57,351 bases of DNA. It comes from SXXH01 sp041165735 (GTDB lineage Bacteria; Planctomycetota; UBA1135; GCA-002686595). The position numbers and the translations under genes are program-made. Shown in pieces: positions 10,203 to 19,352 of this stretch (positions are counted from its first letter, which is position 1; each line of letters begins with the position of its first letter). The stretch is from the NCBI GenBank assembly GCA_046341775.1, contig JBKDQQ010000022.1, positions 1 to 57,351 on the forward strand. Reading direction: 5' to 3'. The notes under the pieces are model-generated. The model was not told the origin of the DNA, made no database searches, and worked only from the letters and a program-made list of their open reading frames with translations.

Positions 10203-11528
10203 TCACTGCGCCAAGGCGCGCGCCAAGGCGTCGACGAGACCGTCGCCCAGCGGCACGACGCTGCTGGATTGGCGCGCGAGGTCCTTCAACTGGGCCTGGC
10301 CGGAGGTCCACTCGTCTCCGCCGACGATGAGCGCGTGGCGGAAGCCGCGACGGTCGGCGTACTTCAGCTGCTGGCCGAGCTTCTTCGGCTCGGGGTAGAA
10401 CTCGACGCCGATCCCGGCCGCGCGCAAGCGCATCGCCAACGCCTGGTAGTCCGCCAGGCGCGCCTCGTCGAAGTACGCGAGGAACAAGGGCGCGCTGGCG
10501 CGTCGCGCGTCGACGAGTCCCAGCTCCTCCATCGCCGCGAGCAGGCGGTCGAGCCCGAGCGAAGCGCCGATCCCCGGCAGCTTCTCCTTGGTGTAGAGCG
10601 ACGCGAGGTCGTCGTAGCGACCGCCCGAGCACACGCTGCCGATCCCGGGCAGGTCGCCGAGCACCGTCTCGTAGATGGTGCCCGTGTAGTAGTCGAGGCC
10701 GCGCGCGATCGACAAGTCCAGCCGCAATCGAGACTCCGGCACGCCCGCGGCGCCCATCGCGCCGAGCAGCGTCGACAGGCTCGCGATGCCCGCCTCGCCG
10801 CGCGCCGTGCCCGCCACGAGCGGATGCACGCGCTCGAGCACCTCGGCGTTCGTGCCGCGCGCCTGCGCCAGTTCGAGGATGGCGCGCGACTGCGCCGCGC
10901 TGGCGCCGGCGGTCGAGGCCATCTCCTCCGCCACCTTCTCCGGGCCGATCTTGTCCAGCTTGTCCAGCGCGCGCAGCACCGGCACGGCGTGCTCGGCGAG
11001 TCCCGCGCGCTCCAGCACGCCGTTCAGCACGCGGCGGTCGTTGACGCGGATCTCGAAGCGCTCGAAGCCGATCGCGCGCAGCAGCTCGTGAACGACGAGC
11101 CCGGTCTCGATGTCGACCGCGATGCTGGTCGAGCCGATCGTGTCGAAGTCGCACTGCACGAACTCGCGGTAGCGTCCGCGTTGCGTGTTCTCGCCGCGCC
11201 ACACCGTGCCGATGTGGTAGCGCTTGAACGGCAGCCCCAGATCGTTGTGGTGCTGGGCGACGAAGCGCGCCAAGGGCACGGTCAAGTCGAAGCGCAGGGC
11301 CACGCGCCGCCCGCCGTGGTCCTCGAACCGGTAGAGCTGCTTGTCGCTCTCCGCGCCCCCCTTGCCGACCAGGATCTCCTCGTACTCGAGGGCCGGCGTG
11401 TCGATCGGCAGGAAGCCGAACGAACGGTAGACGCGACGCGCCGTCTCCATGAGCCGCTCGCGCGGGATCATGGTCTCGGGCAGGTAGTCGCGGAAGCCCT
11501 TGAGTGTGCGCGGTTCGATCAAGCTCAT
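10203..11528 (-). CDS. hisS: Histidyl-tRNA synthetase
   Basis: Class II synthetase charging tRNA-His, 441 residues, the usual length. Visible are the N-terminal GFRDYLPE, motif 2 in FKRYHIGTVWRGENTQRGRY and REFVQCDFDTIG, the His-binding segments RGLDYYTGTIYE and CSGGRYDDL, motif 3 in GIGASLGLDRLL, and a C-terminal anticodon-binding domain. The ATG is preceded by TAGGAT with a 9-base gap, which would place the transcript start at or next to the start codon. Confidence 0.96.
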   Translation of the reverse strand: MSLIEPRTLKGFRDYLPETMIPRERLMETARRVYRSFGFLPIDTPALEYEEILVGKGGAESDKQLYRFEDHGGRRVALRFDLTVPLARFVAQHHNDLGLPFKRYHIGTVWRGENTQRGRYREFVQCDFDTIGSTSIAVDIETGLVVHELLRAIGFERFEIRVNDRRVLNGVLERAGLAEHAVPVLRALDKLDKIGPEKVAEEMASTAGASAAQSRAILELAQARGTNAEVLERVHPLVAGTARGEAGIASLSTLLGAMGAAGVPESRLRLDLSIARGLDYYTGTIYETVLGDLPGIGSVCSGGRYDDLASLYTKEKLPGIGASLGLDRLLAAMEELGLVDARRASAPLFLAYFDEARLADYQALAMRLRAAGIGVEFYPEPKKLGQQLKYADRRGFRHALIVGGDEWTSGQAQLKDLARQSSSVVPLGDGLVDALARALAQ

Positions 11529-11537
11529 GCGGCATGG

Positions 11538-11543
11538 ATCCTA
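11538..11543 (-). promoter_or_regulatory. -10 hexamer of hisS
   Basis: TAGGAT lies exactly 9 bases upstream of the hisS ATG. The spacing predicts a leaderless or nearly leaderless mRNA. No -35 box is clear. Confidence 0.5.
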
Positions 11544-11648
11544 CGAAATGGACGCCGCGAAGCCTCGCCACCGCGGCGCGCGCGGGGTGTCGGGCGCGCC
11601 GATCCGCGCTCGCTCCTCGCCGCTCGTGAGCCGCGGCGAGGTCGCTGC

Positions 11649-11654
11649 TAGGCT
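11649..11654 (+). promoter_or_regulatory. -10 hexamer of the TPR phosphatase/sulfatase-fold gene
   Basis: TAGGCT lies exactly 9 bases upstream of the ATG at 11664, the same spacing as in hisS. Confidence 0.5.
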
Positions 11655-11663
11655 CTAGCCACC

Positions 11664-13799
11664 ATGCAGACCCGCCCCGCGCTCGCGCCGCAGGCCTTCG
11701 CGCTCCTGTGCCTCGCCGCCTGCTCCGGCGACGAGGAGCAAGCGATGCCGCGCGCGACGGCCGCGCGACCGAACGTCCTGCTCGTGACCATCGACACCCT
11801 GCGCGCCGATCGGCTGGGTTGCTTCGGCCGGACCGAGGCCGCCACGCCGACGATCGACGCGCTGGCCGGGCGCGGCACGCGCTTCGCCGCGGCCTGGACT
11901 TGCGTGCCGCTCACCCTGCCGGCGCACGCCACGCTGCTCACCGGGCTCGAACCGCCCGAGCACGGCCTGCGCGTCAACACGCGCGCGGCGTTGGGCGCGA
12001 GCATGCCCACCCTCGCCGAACGCGCCCGTTCCGCGGGCTGGGCCACCGCCGCGTTCGTCTCCGCCGCGGTGCTCGACGGATCCTTCGGACTCGACCGCGG
12101 GTTCCAGCACTACGACGACGACCTCGGACCGCTCGTCGTCGGCGGTCCCCCGATGATCGAGCGCCCCGCCGGCGCGACCATCGACGCGGCGAAGCGCTGG
12201 ATCGAGGAGCGCGAGGACCGCGCATGGTTCGCCTGGGTGCACCTCTACGATCCGCATCGACCGTGGACCGCGCCGGAGCCGTTCCGCTCGCGCCACCCCG
12301 ACCCCTACGACGCCGAGATCGCCGCCGTCGACGCGCAGTTGCGTCGCCTGCTCGAGGCCTGCGATCCCGCCACGACCCTGGTCGTGGTCACCTCCGACCA
12401 CGGCGAGGGACTCGGCGAGCACGGGGAGGACACGCACGGCGTGCTCGTGCACGAGGCGACGCTGCACGTGCCGCTGGTCGTGGCCGGACCTGGTGTCGCC
12501 GCCGGGGCGACGATCCGCGCGCCGGTGGGCCTCGTCGACCTCGCGCCCACGCTCGCAGCGCGCGCCGGATGGAAGACGCTCGGACGCGGACGCGACCTCG
12601 CCGACGCGTTGCGCGGCGTGGAACCGGCCGCGGGCGTCCTGTACGCCGAAAGCGAGTACGCGCGCCTCGAGTTCGGCTGGGCGCCGCTGCACGCCCTGCG
12701 CCAAGGCGACGACAAGCTGGTCGAAGGCCCGCTCGTCGACGGCGCCGCGGCGCGCGAGCTGTACGACCTCGAGCGGGACCCGCGCGAACTCGCGGACCGC
12801 GCGCAGGCCGAACGCCCGCGCGCCGAGGAGCTGTCGCGCGTGCTCGCCGACTACGCGGCCACCTTCGTCGCGCATCCCGTGGCGCGCGCGGGCGGCGATC
12901 CGGACAAGGCGCAAGCCGTGGCGGCGCTGGGCTACGCCGGCGGTTCCGGCACGATCGCCTACACCGGCCGCGATCCCCGACGCTCGATGGCGATCATCGA
13001 CGACCACGCGCGCGGCGCTTCGCTGCTCCAGCATGGCCGACCGGCGGAAGCGCTGGAGCACCTCTCGCGCGCGGTCGCGGAGGACCCCGCGGCGCCCGTG
13101 TTCCGACTCGACCTGGGACGGGCGCTCTCCGCCACCGGAAAGCGCGCCGAGGCGGAACGCGAGCTGGCCGAGGCCGTGCGCCTGGCGCCCGACCTCGAGC
13201 AAGCCTGGTACCACCTCGGCGTGGCGCAGGCGCAGGACGGACGCCACGACGACGCGTTGCGCTCGTACGCGCGCTCGCTCGAGCTGGTGCCGTCCGCATG
13301 GCCGACCCTGCTCGCCCGCGCGTGGGTGCTGCTGCGCCTCGGCCGCGCGGCGGACGCGGCGGACGACCTCGCGCGCGTCGTCGAGCTGCGGCCGAAGGAA
13401 CGCGGCGTGCGCCTCGAGCAGGCGCGCCTGCTGCGCTCGCTCGGACGTTCGCGCGAGGCCCTGCAGGCGATCGAGGCCGCCATCTCCCTCGACCCGTCCG
13501 AGTCCGGAGCCCGTGCGTGGCTCGCGTGGGAACTCGCCACCAACGCCGACGACGCGCTGCGCGACGGCGGGCGCGCGCTGGACTTGGCGCGCGCCTTGTC
13601 GTCAAGCAAACCGGACGATGCCGCGACCTTGGAGATCCTCGCCGCCGCGCTGGCCGAGGCCGGACGGCCGGCCGAGGCGGCGCGCGCGCAGGAGGAGGCA
13701 TGCCGCCGCGCGCCCGCCGAACTTGGTCCGGATCTGCTGTCGGAGTGGCGCGCGCGCGTCGACTCGTACCGACGCGGCGAGAAGCACCGCGAACCCTGA
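11664..13799 (+). CDS. Alkaline-phosphatase-superfamily (sulfatase-fold) lipoprotein with TPRs
   Basis: A 711-residue exported protein with a lipobox-like LCLAACSG at the N terminus. The hydrolase domain has the first metal motif VTIDTLRADRLG (D44), the nucleophile loop LTLPAHATLLTG and the metal motif SDHGEGLGEHGEDTHG (D245, H246). The residue in the position of the formylglycine Cys/Ser of true sulfatases is Thr84, as in phosphodiesterase-like members, so sulfatase activity is doubtful. From about residue 440 to the end there are several TPRs (for example AWYHLGVAQAQDGRHDDALRSY) that probably bind a partner. This hydrolase-TPR architecture is common in Planctomycetota. The start is fixed by the signal sequence and the -10 spacing. 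Confidence 0.85.
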   Translation: MQTRPALAPQAFALLCLAACSGDEEQAMPRATAARPNVLLVTIDTLRADRLGCFGRTEAATPTIDALAGRGTRFAAAWTCVPLTLPAHATLLTGLEPPEHGLRVNTRAALGASMPTLAERARSAGWATAAFVSAAVLDGSFGLDRGFQHYDDDLGPLVVGGPPMIERPAGATIDAAKRWIEEREDRAWFAWVHLYDPHRPWTAPEPFRSRHPDPYDAEIAAVDAQLRRLLEACDPATTLVVVTSDHGEGLGEHGEDTHGVLVHEATLHVPLVVAGPGVAAGATIRAPVGLVDLAPTLAARAGWKTLGRGRDLADALRGVEPAAGVLYAESEYARLEFGWAPLHALRQGDDKLVEGPLVDGAAARELYDLERDPRELADRAQAERPRAEELSRVLADYAATFVAHPVARAGGDPDKAQAVAALGYAGGSGTIAYTGRDPRRSMAIIDDHARGASLLQHGRPAEALEHLSRAVAEDPAAPVFRLDLGRALSATGKRAEAERELAEAVRLAPDLEQAWYHLGVAQAQDGRHDDALRSYARSLELVPSAWPTLLARAWVLLRLGRAADAADDLARVVELRPKERGVRLEQARLLRSLGRSREALQAIEAAISLDPSESGARAWLAWELATNADDALRDGGRALDLARALSSSKPDDAATLEILAAALAEAGRPAEAARAQEEACRRAPAELGPDLLSEWRARVDSYRRGEKHREP
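13600..13617. repeat. TGTCAA-N6-TTGACA-like dyad (weak copy)
   Basis: CGTCAA-GCAAAC-CGGACG inside the TPR-containing gene. The overlapping codons TCA and AAA are uncommon here. See the dyad finding. Confidence 0.35.
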
Positions 13800-13811
13800 C
13801 CGGCGCCCGCC

Positions 13812-15797
13812 TCAGCGCGCGCGCAGCTCCGGAGCGGGGCGCGACGCCGCGGGCTCGAGTCGCCAGATGGAGCACGCCGCCCCGCCGGGCAGCCGCGCAT
13901 CGAGGAGCGCGCGACCGTCGACGCCCACGCGGCGCGGCGAACTCCACGCGAGTTTGAAAGGCCCGCTGTCCTCGCCTGGACGCCACATCGACAACCGCGA
14001 CCAAGCGCCGGCCGGATCGAGCTCGACTCCCGCGTGGCGCGGGGCGGCCACGAGGTGCGTGGCGCCCAGGGCGCGCATTCCGCGGGCCAGTTCTTCGAAG
14101 CTCGCCACGCGCGCCAGGTGCTCGACCGCCGCGACGCGCGCCTCCATCTCCGCGCTGCCGAGGCGCGCGTGCGAAGTCGCCGGCACCGCGCGCCTTCCAT
14201 GCAGTATCGCGCGCGCCGCGTGTCCCGCCGGCACGAGCACGCAGTCCTGCGGCTCGCCATCGGGATCGTTCCAGGGGGCGCTGCTCGGCACGACTTCGCG
14301 CAGCCGACGCAGGCCGAGCGAATGCTCGATCCGCTCCTGGCGCAGGCCTTCGTCCACCGCGCGCCCCGCCAGCGCGAAGGCCGGCAGCAGCAGCGCGACG
14401 GGGATGGCGCGCGAAGCGAGCACGCCGATGCGCGACGCGGATCCATCGTGGAGCGGCGCGCGCGCCAGCTCCGCCACGACGAAGGCCGCCGCCAAGGCGA
14501 CGAGCGCCGGTCCGTCCCTCAGCACCAGCCCTGCGAGGAGCGACGCGCCCGCCAGCAGCAGCACGAAGAAGCCCGCGTGATCGCGCCAGCGCGGCGCGAC
14601 CAGCACGACGCCCACGAGCAACGCACCCAAGGCCGGCAGGTCCGGGCCGGGCCAGCGCGCCTGCAACGGGTCGTGCGCGAGCAACGCGGGCCAACCAGCA
14701 CGCCCTTCGCGCCACGCTCCGGGCAGCCAGGCGATCGCCACCAAGACCAGCGCGGCGAGCATGGCCACATGCAGCACGCGGCGCGGCTCGCCGCGCTTCC
14801 TCGACAGGAGCAGCAGCACGGCGAAGGGCGCCGCCAGCACGAGCAGCAAGGTCGAGGCGCCGCGGATCCACGCGGCCCACGCCCCCTCCGAGGCGGCCCA
14901 TGGGCCTTCCTCCAGCGGCAAGCGCAAGGCGAAGGCCGCGACGAGGTGCAGCAGCAACGCGGTGCGCGCGCGCAGGGCGCGCCCGACCGGATCGAGCGCC
15001 GCGCGCAGGAGCATGGCCGAGCCGCACACGACGACCACGGCCGCCGGAGCCCAGGCGGCGATGGCGATCCCCGCCAGCACGCCTCCGAGCAGGCCTTCGA
15101 GCACGCCGTCGACCAGCTTGGAGGTCGCCGCCGGCGTGCCCTCCTCCGCCGGCTCCTCGTCGCGCGAGGCGAGGCGCGCGTAGCTGCGCACGAGCAACGC
15201 CACGGCGATCCAGCCGAGCGCGCCTTCCGCGAGGCGGCCGAGGGCGCTCGGCGCGACCAGCGGATGCGCGCAAGCCGCCACCGCCGCGGCGCAGACCGAA
15301 CCGAGGAGCACCGATCGCTCCGCCGACCCGGCGAGCAGCGAACGCGCCGCGAGATGCACGCAGATCGCCAGCAACAAGCCGAAGAGCGGCCCGAGGCGCA
15401 GCAAGGCGTCCTCCACGGCCGCTTCGTCGTGGCCGCGCAGGCCCGGATCGCCGCCCGTCGGAGCCAAGAGCCGCGCCAACGCCGCGTGCAGGGCCGCTGG
15501 CACGGGCGAAGCGGGATCGGAGAGCGGAACGCCCGCGGCGGCCGCCGCGTCGTGCACGCTCGAGCGTCCGGTGGCCAGGGCCAGCTCGGCGCGGCGCAAG
15601 GCGGCGGCGCTCTCCTCGTCGTCCACGATCCAGGCGAGCGCGCCCTGTCCTTCGTCGTCGGACACGCGCTCGGCCGCGCCCGACTGCCAACGCAGGAGGA
15701 AGGCGCCCGCCAGCACGAGCGGCAGCAACGCGCGCGCCAGCGCCTGGGCGAAGAGTCCGCGTCCCCCGCGCGCGTCGTCCGGTTCCACGGCCACCAA
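13812..15797 (-). CDS. Polytopic membrane protein, possibly GT-C glycosyltransferase (STT3-like)
   Basis: A 661-residue protein with roughly ten or more hydrophobic segments between residues 20 and 470 and a soluble C-terminal domain. The N-terminal acidic loop (VSDDEGQGALAW) after the first helix, and a C-terminal GHAARAILHGRRAVPATSHA, recall oligosaccharyltransferase STT3/PglB-like proteins, although the WWDYG motif is not present. A lipid-linked sugar transferase is therefore a guess. Translation probably starts at the TTG at 15797 or the GTG at 15794, only 3-6 bases after the stop of the upstream gene, so the two are co-transcribed. Confidence 0.55.
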   Translation of the reverse strand: MVAVEPDDARGGRGLFAQALARALLPLVLAGAFLLRWQSGAAERVSDDEGQGALAWIVDDEESAAALRRAELALATGRSSVHDAAAAAGVPLSDPASPVPAALHAALARLLAPTGGDPGLRGHDEAAVEDALLRLGPLFGLLLAICVHLAARSLLAGSAERSVLLGSVCAAAVAACAHPLVAPSALGRLAEGALGWIAVALLVRSYARLASRDEEPAEEGTPAATSKLVDGVLEGLLGGVLAGIAIAAWAPAAVVVVCGSAMLLRAALDPVGRALRARTALLLHLVAAFALRLPLEEGPWAASEGAWAAWIRGASTLLLVLAAPFAVLLLLSRKRGEPRRVLHVAMLAALVLVAIAWLPGAWREGRAGWPALLAHDPLQARWPGPDLPALGALLVGVVLVAPRWRDHAGFFVLLLAGASLLAGLVLRDGPALVALAAAFVVAELARAPLHDGSASRIGVLASRAIPVALLLPAFALAGRAVDEGLRQERIEHSLGLRRLREVVPSSAPWNDPDGEPQDCVLVPAGHAARAILHGRRAVPATSHARLGSAEMEARVAAVEHLARVASFEELARGMRALGATHLVAAPRHAGVELDPAGAWSRLSMWRPGEDSGPFKLAWSSPRRVGVDGRALLDARLPGGAACSIWRLEPAASRPAPELRAR

Positions 15798-15800
15798 GGA

Positions 15801-16955
15801 TCAGCGCTTGGGATAGGTGGCGAGCACGAAGCTCTGCCAGTTGGACTCGAACTCCATCACCCCGAGGCCCATGACCTCCTTGAGCGCGTCGCGCGTGGCG
15901 ACCTTCTTCTTCAACTGCAGCGACAGGCGCACGAGCTTCTCGGGATCGACGTGCAGGAGGTAGTCCACGTAGCTGAACGCCACGGCGTGCTGCGGCAGGG
16001 TCAAGGTGTCGGAGGTCTGCTCGAACACCGTCGCCGCCGCGGGCGCCTCGTCCTTCTCGACGAGTTGCCGCACCGCCAAGCGGAAGCGCCCGCCCTTGAA
16101 GTCGACGTTCGTGTTCTGCTCCTGGAAGCAGTAGTTGTCGCACACGCCCCAGTACTTGTCCTCGAACCAATGCGCCAGGCCCTCGTCGAGCCAGCCGGCC
16201 TTGTAGCGCCCCATCCACTCGGGGTGCACGTGGGCCGAGAGGATCAGGTGCGCCACGTTGTGCACGAGATTTCGGTGGAGCTCCTCGTCGCCCTGGAAGA
16301 ACTGCTTGCCGCCGCAGACCGAGTAGGACGGCTGCGTGCCCATCTTCTTCACGCCGCCCGAGGCGGTCTGGCCGCAGAACGCGCCCGAAGCGCGACGGTG
16401 GTCGTCGGGCAGCCACCAGACGAAGACGCGGAACTTCTCGCGGAAGTCCGACTCCTTGATGCGCAGCTCGCGCAGGTGGTCCTTGAAGAGCGTCTCGAGC
16501 CGCTCGGCATGCAGGTGCAGCAACTCGTGGGCCTCGAGCATGCGCTTGTCGACCTTGAGGCGCTCGATCTCCCACGCGAGCACGAAGTGCGCGGTCTCGC
16601 ACTTGCGCACCTGGCGCCCCATGTCCTTGTCGATGTATGCCAGCGCGGCGCCGCGCTCCTTGACGGCGGCGCGCTTGGCCTCGAGCGCGGCTTGCGCCTC
16701 CTCGTTCACGCACGAGGCGCAATCGACGAAGCCCGCGCCCCCGCACGGCTCGCAGGCGGCGATCTCCGAGCAATAGAGCACCGCGTCCTCGCGCGCGCAC
16801 ATGGCCTTGTCGTGCGCGGCGCACGGCGCGCGCCCGGTCGATTGGCACTTCTTGCAGGCGACGGGCGCGCGCTGCTCCTCCACGCCGGGCATGGAGGTCG
16901 ACGGCGCCGCGGGGGGCGCGAACGCGGCCAGCGAAAGCAGCAGCAGGCCGATCAC
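15801..16955 (-). CDS. Exported zincin-like protein with CxxCxG motifs, catalytic Glu missing
   Basis: A 384-residue protein. The GTG start overlaps the ftcD stop (GTGA) and begins a signal peptide (VIGLLLLSLAAFAPPAAP). Residues about 30-70 carry Cys pairs resembling DnaJ-type zinc fingers (CKKCQSTGRAPC, CEPCGGAGFVDCASC). The C-terminal half resembles gluzincin peptidase domains: HNVAH (232-236) sits where HExxH is expected, and WLDEGLAHWFEDKYWG supplies the third ligand E258. The catalytic Glu is Asn233, so peptidase activity is doubtful while zinc binding could remain. Function is unknown. It lies between ftcD and the polytopic membrane protein in one transcription unit. Confidence 0.65.
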   Translation of the reverse strand: MIGLLLLSLAAFAPPAAPSTSMPGVEEQRAPVACKKCQSTGRAPCAAHDKAMCAREDAVLYCSEIAACEPCGGAGFVDCASCVNEEAQAALEAKRAAVKERGAALAYIDKDMGRQVRKCETAHFVLAWEIERLKVDKRMLEAHELLHLHAERLETLFKDHLRELRIKESDFREKFRVFVWWLPDDHRRASGAFCGQTASGGVKKMGTQPSYSVCGGKQFFQGDEELHRNLVHNVAHLILSAHVHPEWMGRYKAGWLDEGLAHWFEDKYWGVCDNYCFQEQNTNVDFKGGRFRLAVRQLVEKDEAPAAATVFEQTSDTLTLPQHAVAFSYVDYLLHVDPEKLVRLSLQLKKKVATRDALKEVMGLGVMEFESNWQSFVLATYPKR

Positions 16956-17857
16956 AGCAGTTCCTCGATGATCTGCTTCTTCGGGTCGAAGCCGCGCAGG
17001 CGGATGGCCGCCGCGGTCTCGCCCGGCAGGGCGGCGCGCGGCGCGAGGCCCACCAATTCCGACTCGAGGATGCCGACGCCCTTCTCGGCCGCCAGGCGCT
17101 CGATCTCGGCGTAGACGCGCGCGAGTCCCGTCGCCTCGTGGTCGCAGACGTTCATCGACACCTGCGCGCACTTCGGCTCGTCGACGGCGAAGCCCATGGC
17201 CTTGATGCCCTTCATCCCGCCGTCCTTCTCGCGGATCTTCTTGGCGATCTCCTTCGCCAGCGCCACGTCCTCGCTGCGCAGGTTGACGTTGTAGGCGATC
17301 AGGAACTTGCGCGCCCCCACCACGACCGCGCCGGCGCTCGGGTGCAAGGCGGACTTCGGCCCTTCGTCGGGTGTCCGCGCGGGATCGGTCACCACCGCGG
17401 CGGAGAGCGCCTCGAAGCCGATGTTGCGCACGTCCGGCAGGTTCTTGCGCGCCGGCGTGCGCGCCGCCGCTTCGTAGAAGTAGACCGGGATGCCGAGCTC
17501 CGCCCCCACGCGCGCGCCGAGCGCGTGCGCCAGCGCCACGCACTCCTCCATGGTCGAGCCCTCGAGCGGCACGAAGGGCACGACGTCGGTCGCGCCGATG
17601 CGCGGATGCTCGCCCTGGTGCGTGCGCAAGTCGATCAGCTCCGAGGCCGCGCGGATGCCGCGGAACACGCCCTCCGACACCGCGCGCGGCTCGCCCACCA
17701 CCGTCACCACGGCGCGGTTGTGCGAAGCGTCGAGGCTCCAGTCGACGACGCGCGCACCCGCGCTCGACTCGATGGCGGCGCGGATCCGCTCGACCACCTC
17801 GGGACGGCGGCCTTCGCTGAAGTTGGGGACGCACTCGACGAGTCGGGTCTGGCTCAT
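16952..17857 (-). CDS. ftcD: Glutamate formimidoyltransferase
   Basis: Transfers the formimino group of N-formimidoyl-L-glutamate to tetrahydrofolate, the last step of one histidine degradation route. The 301 residues correspond to the transferase half alone, without a cyclodeaminase domain. Visible signatures are LVECVPNFSEGR at the N terminus, DASHNRAVVTVVG, HQGEHPRIGATDVVPFVPL, GIPVYFYEAAA and KFLIAYNVNL. An imidazolonepropionase gene lies 150 bases upstream on the same strand, which supports a histidine-utilisation role. The gap contains the best copy of the recurring dyad. Confidence 0.93.
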   Translation of the reverse strand: MSQTRLVECVPNFSEGRRPEVVERIRAAIESSAGARVVDWSLDASHNRAVVTVVGEPRAVSEGVFRGIRAASELIDLRTHQGEHPRIGATDVVPFVPLEGSTMEECVALAHALGARVGAELGIPVYFYEAAARTPARKNLPDVRNIGFEALSAAVVTDPARTPDEGPKSALHPSAGAVVVGARKFLIAYNVNLRSEDVALAKEIAKKIREKDGGMKGIKAMGFAVDEPKCAQVSMNVCDHEATGLARVYAEIERLAAEKGVGILESELVGLAPRAALPGETAAAIRLRGFDPKKQIIEELL

Positions 17858-17897
17858 GGATCCTGCGCGACGGGGGAGCGGGCGACCGGCGCCATCC

Positions 17898-17915
17898 TGT
17901 CAAAACTGCTTGACA
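17898..17915. repeat. Dyad TGTCAA-N6-TTGACA (perfect copy)
   Basis: CTGTCAA-AACTGC-TTGACAG has perfect 7-bp arms. It lies 41 bases upstream of the ftcD start, between hutI and ftcD, and is the only intergenic copy. It could be an operator for a dimeric regulator. Confidence 0.55.
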
Positions 17916-18007
17916 GACGGCGGGAGGCTTCGACCGGACGCGTATTCCAGCAGCAAGGCGGGCCCGCGCCAAGGGGGCCGCGGCGGGAGCCCCCCCCGCG
18001 AGCCGGC

Positions 18008-19297
18008 TCAGAGGGTCGGGCCGGCCCGCTCGCGCACCACGACCCCGCGCTTGACCACGGCGCGCGCCGCGTTGCGGCCCAGCTCGTAGGCGAGCCGCCG
18101 GTGGTTGGGCATGTCGAGCACGACCAGGTCGGCCTGCTTGCCGGGTTCGAGGGTGCCGTGCGTGGCGCCCAGTCCCAGCGCGCAGGCCGGGTTGAGCGTC
18201 GCGGCCACGAGGCACTCGGCCGCCGTCATCCGGTAGCGCAGGGCGGCGAAGGCCAGCGCCTCCTGCATGTTCAGGCAATAGCAACTGCCGGGATTGAAGT
18301 CGGTGGAGACGGCCACCGGCAGGCCGCGGTCGACGAGCATGCGCCCCGGCGCCTCGCGCTCCTGCCGCAGGTAGAGGGGCACGAGCGGCGCCAGCACCGG
18401 CACGACTCCGGCGGCGAGCAAGGCCTCGGCCCCGGCCTCGTCGACGTGCTCGAGGTGGTCGGCGGAGGCCGCCCCCACCTCGGCCGCCAGCAGCGCGCCG
18501 CCCGACAAGGACAACTGGTCGGCGTGCAACCGACGCGCCAGTCCGAGCTCCTTCGCCTTGAGGAGGATGCGTCGCGCGGAGGCCACGTCGTAGACATGGG
18601 CCTCGACGAAGACGTCGGCCCCCTGCGCCAGGCCCGCGGCCGCCACGGCGGGCAGCATCTCCTCGACGAGCAGGTCGACGTAGCGCGCCTTGTCCGCGCG
18701 GTGCTCGAGCGGATAGTCGTGCGCGCCGAGGAAGGTCGGCACCAGCTCGAGCGGCTGCACGCGATTGGCGGCGGCGATGGCGCGCAGGCTCTTCAATTCG
18801 TCCGCCAACGTCAGCCCGTAGCCGCTCTTCGCCTCGAGCGTCGTCGTGCCGTGGTCGAGGAAGCGCTCCGCGCGCGCCAGGAGGAGCGCCAGCAACTGCT
18901 CCTCGCCGGCCGCGCGCACGCCGCGCACCGAGGAGAGGATCCCGCCGCCCGCCTGCGCGATCTCGACGTAGGTCGCTCCGCGCGTGCGCAGCTCGAACTC
19001 CTCCTCGCGCGTGCCGACGAACACGGGGTGCGAATGGGCGTCGACGAACCCGGGCACGACCAGTCCGCCGCGCGCGTCGAGGCGCCGCGCGGGCGCGTGC
19101 CGCGCCTCGATCTCCCGCGCCGGTCCGACCGCCACGATGCGGCCGTCGGCGATCGCCACCGCTCCGTCCGGGACGACGTGGATGCGGCCCATGGCGGCGC
19201 CGCCGAGCGGCGTGGAGCCGAGCGGCGTCGCCAGTTCGGCGGCCCCGTGGACCAGGAGGTCGCACGGACGACGCGCGGTGGAGTCGAGCGAAGCCAT
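18008..19297 (-). CDS. hutI: Imidazolonepropionase
   Basis: Amidohydrolase converting imidazolone-5-propionate to N-formimidoylglutamate, upstream of the FtcD step. It has 429 residues. Visible are the metal motif GFVDAHSHPVFVG, EAKSGYGL, FVEAHVYD, the RRLHADQLS metal and substrate motif, the HLEHVDEAG segment and STDFNPGSCYCLN. The ATG at 19297 was chosen because a TATGCT -10 hexamer lies 7 bases upstream. An in-frame ATG at 19309 is too close to that hexamer. Together with ftcD it makes a partial hut set; hutH and hutU are not in the window. Confidence 0.93.
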   Translation of the reverse strand: MASLDSTARRPCDLLVHGAAELATPLGSTPLGGAAMGRIHVVPDGAVAIADGRIVAVGPAREIEARHAPARRLDARGGLVVPGFVDAHSHPVFVGTREEEFELRTRGATYVEIAQAGGGILSSVRGVRAAGEEQLLALLLARAERFLDHGTTTLEAKSGYGLTLADELKSLRAIAAANRVQPLELVPTFLGAHDYPLEHRADKARYVDLLVEEMLPAVAAAGLAQGADVFVEAHVYDVASARRILLKAKELGLARRLHADQLSLSGGALLAAEVGAASADHLEHVDEAGAEALLAAGVVPVLAPLVPLYLRQEREAPGRMLVDRGLPVAVSTDFNPGSCYCLNMQEALAFAALRYRMTAAECLVAATLNPACALGLGATHGTLEPGKQADLVVLDMPNHRRLAYELGRNAARAVVKRGVVVRERAGPTL

Positions 19298-19304
19298 GCG
19301 CGCG

Positions 19305-19310
19305 AGCATA
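19305..19310 (-). promoter_or_regulatory. -10 hexamer of hutI
   Basis: TATGCT with a 7-base gap to the hutI ATG. Confidence 0.45.
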
Positions 19311-19352
19311 GCGCCCCGGCGGAGCGCCCTGCCACGGAAGGCCACGCTCTGG

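Noticed and set aside
17840..17866. CAGGAT just upstream of the ftcD ATG as a -10
   Set aside because: The gap to the ATG is only 2 bases, too short for the transcript to include the start codon.
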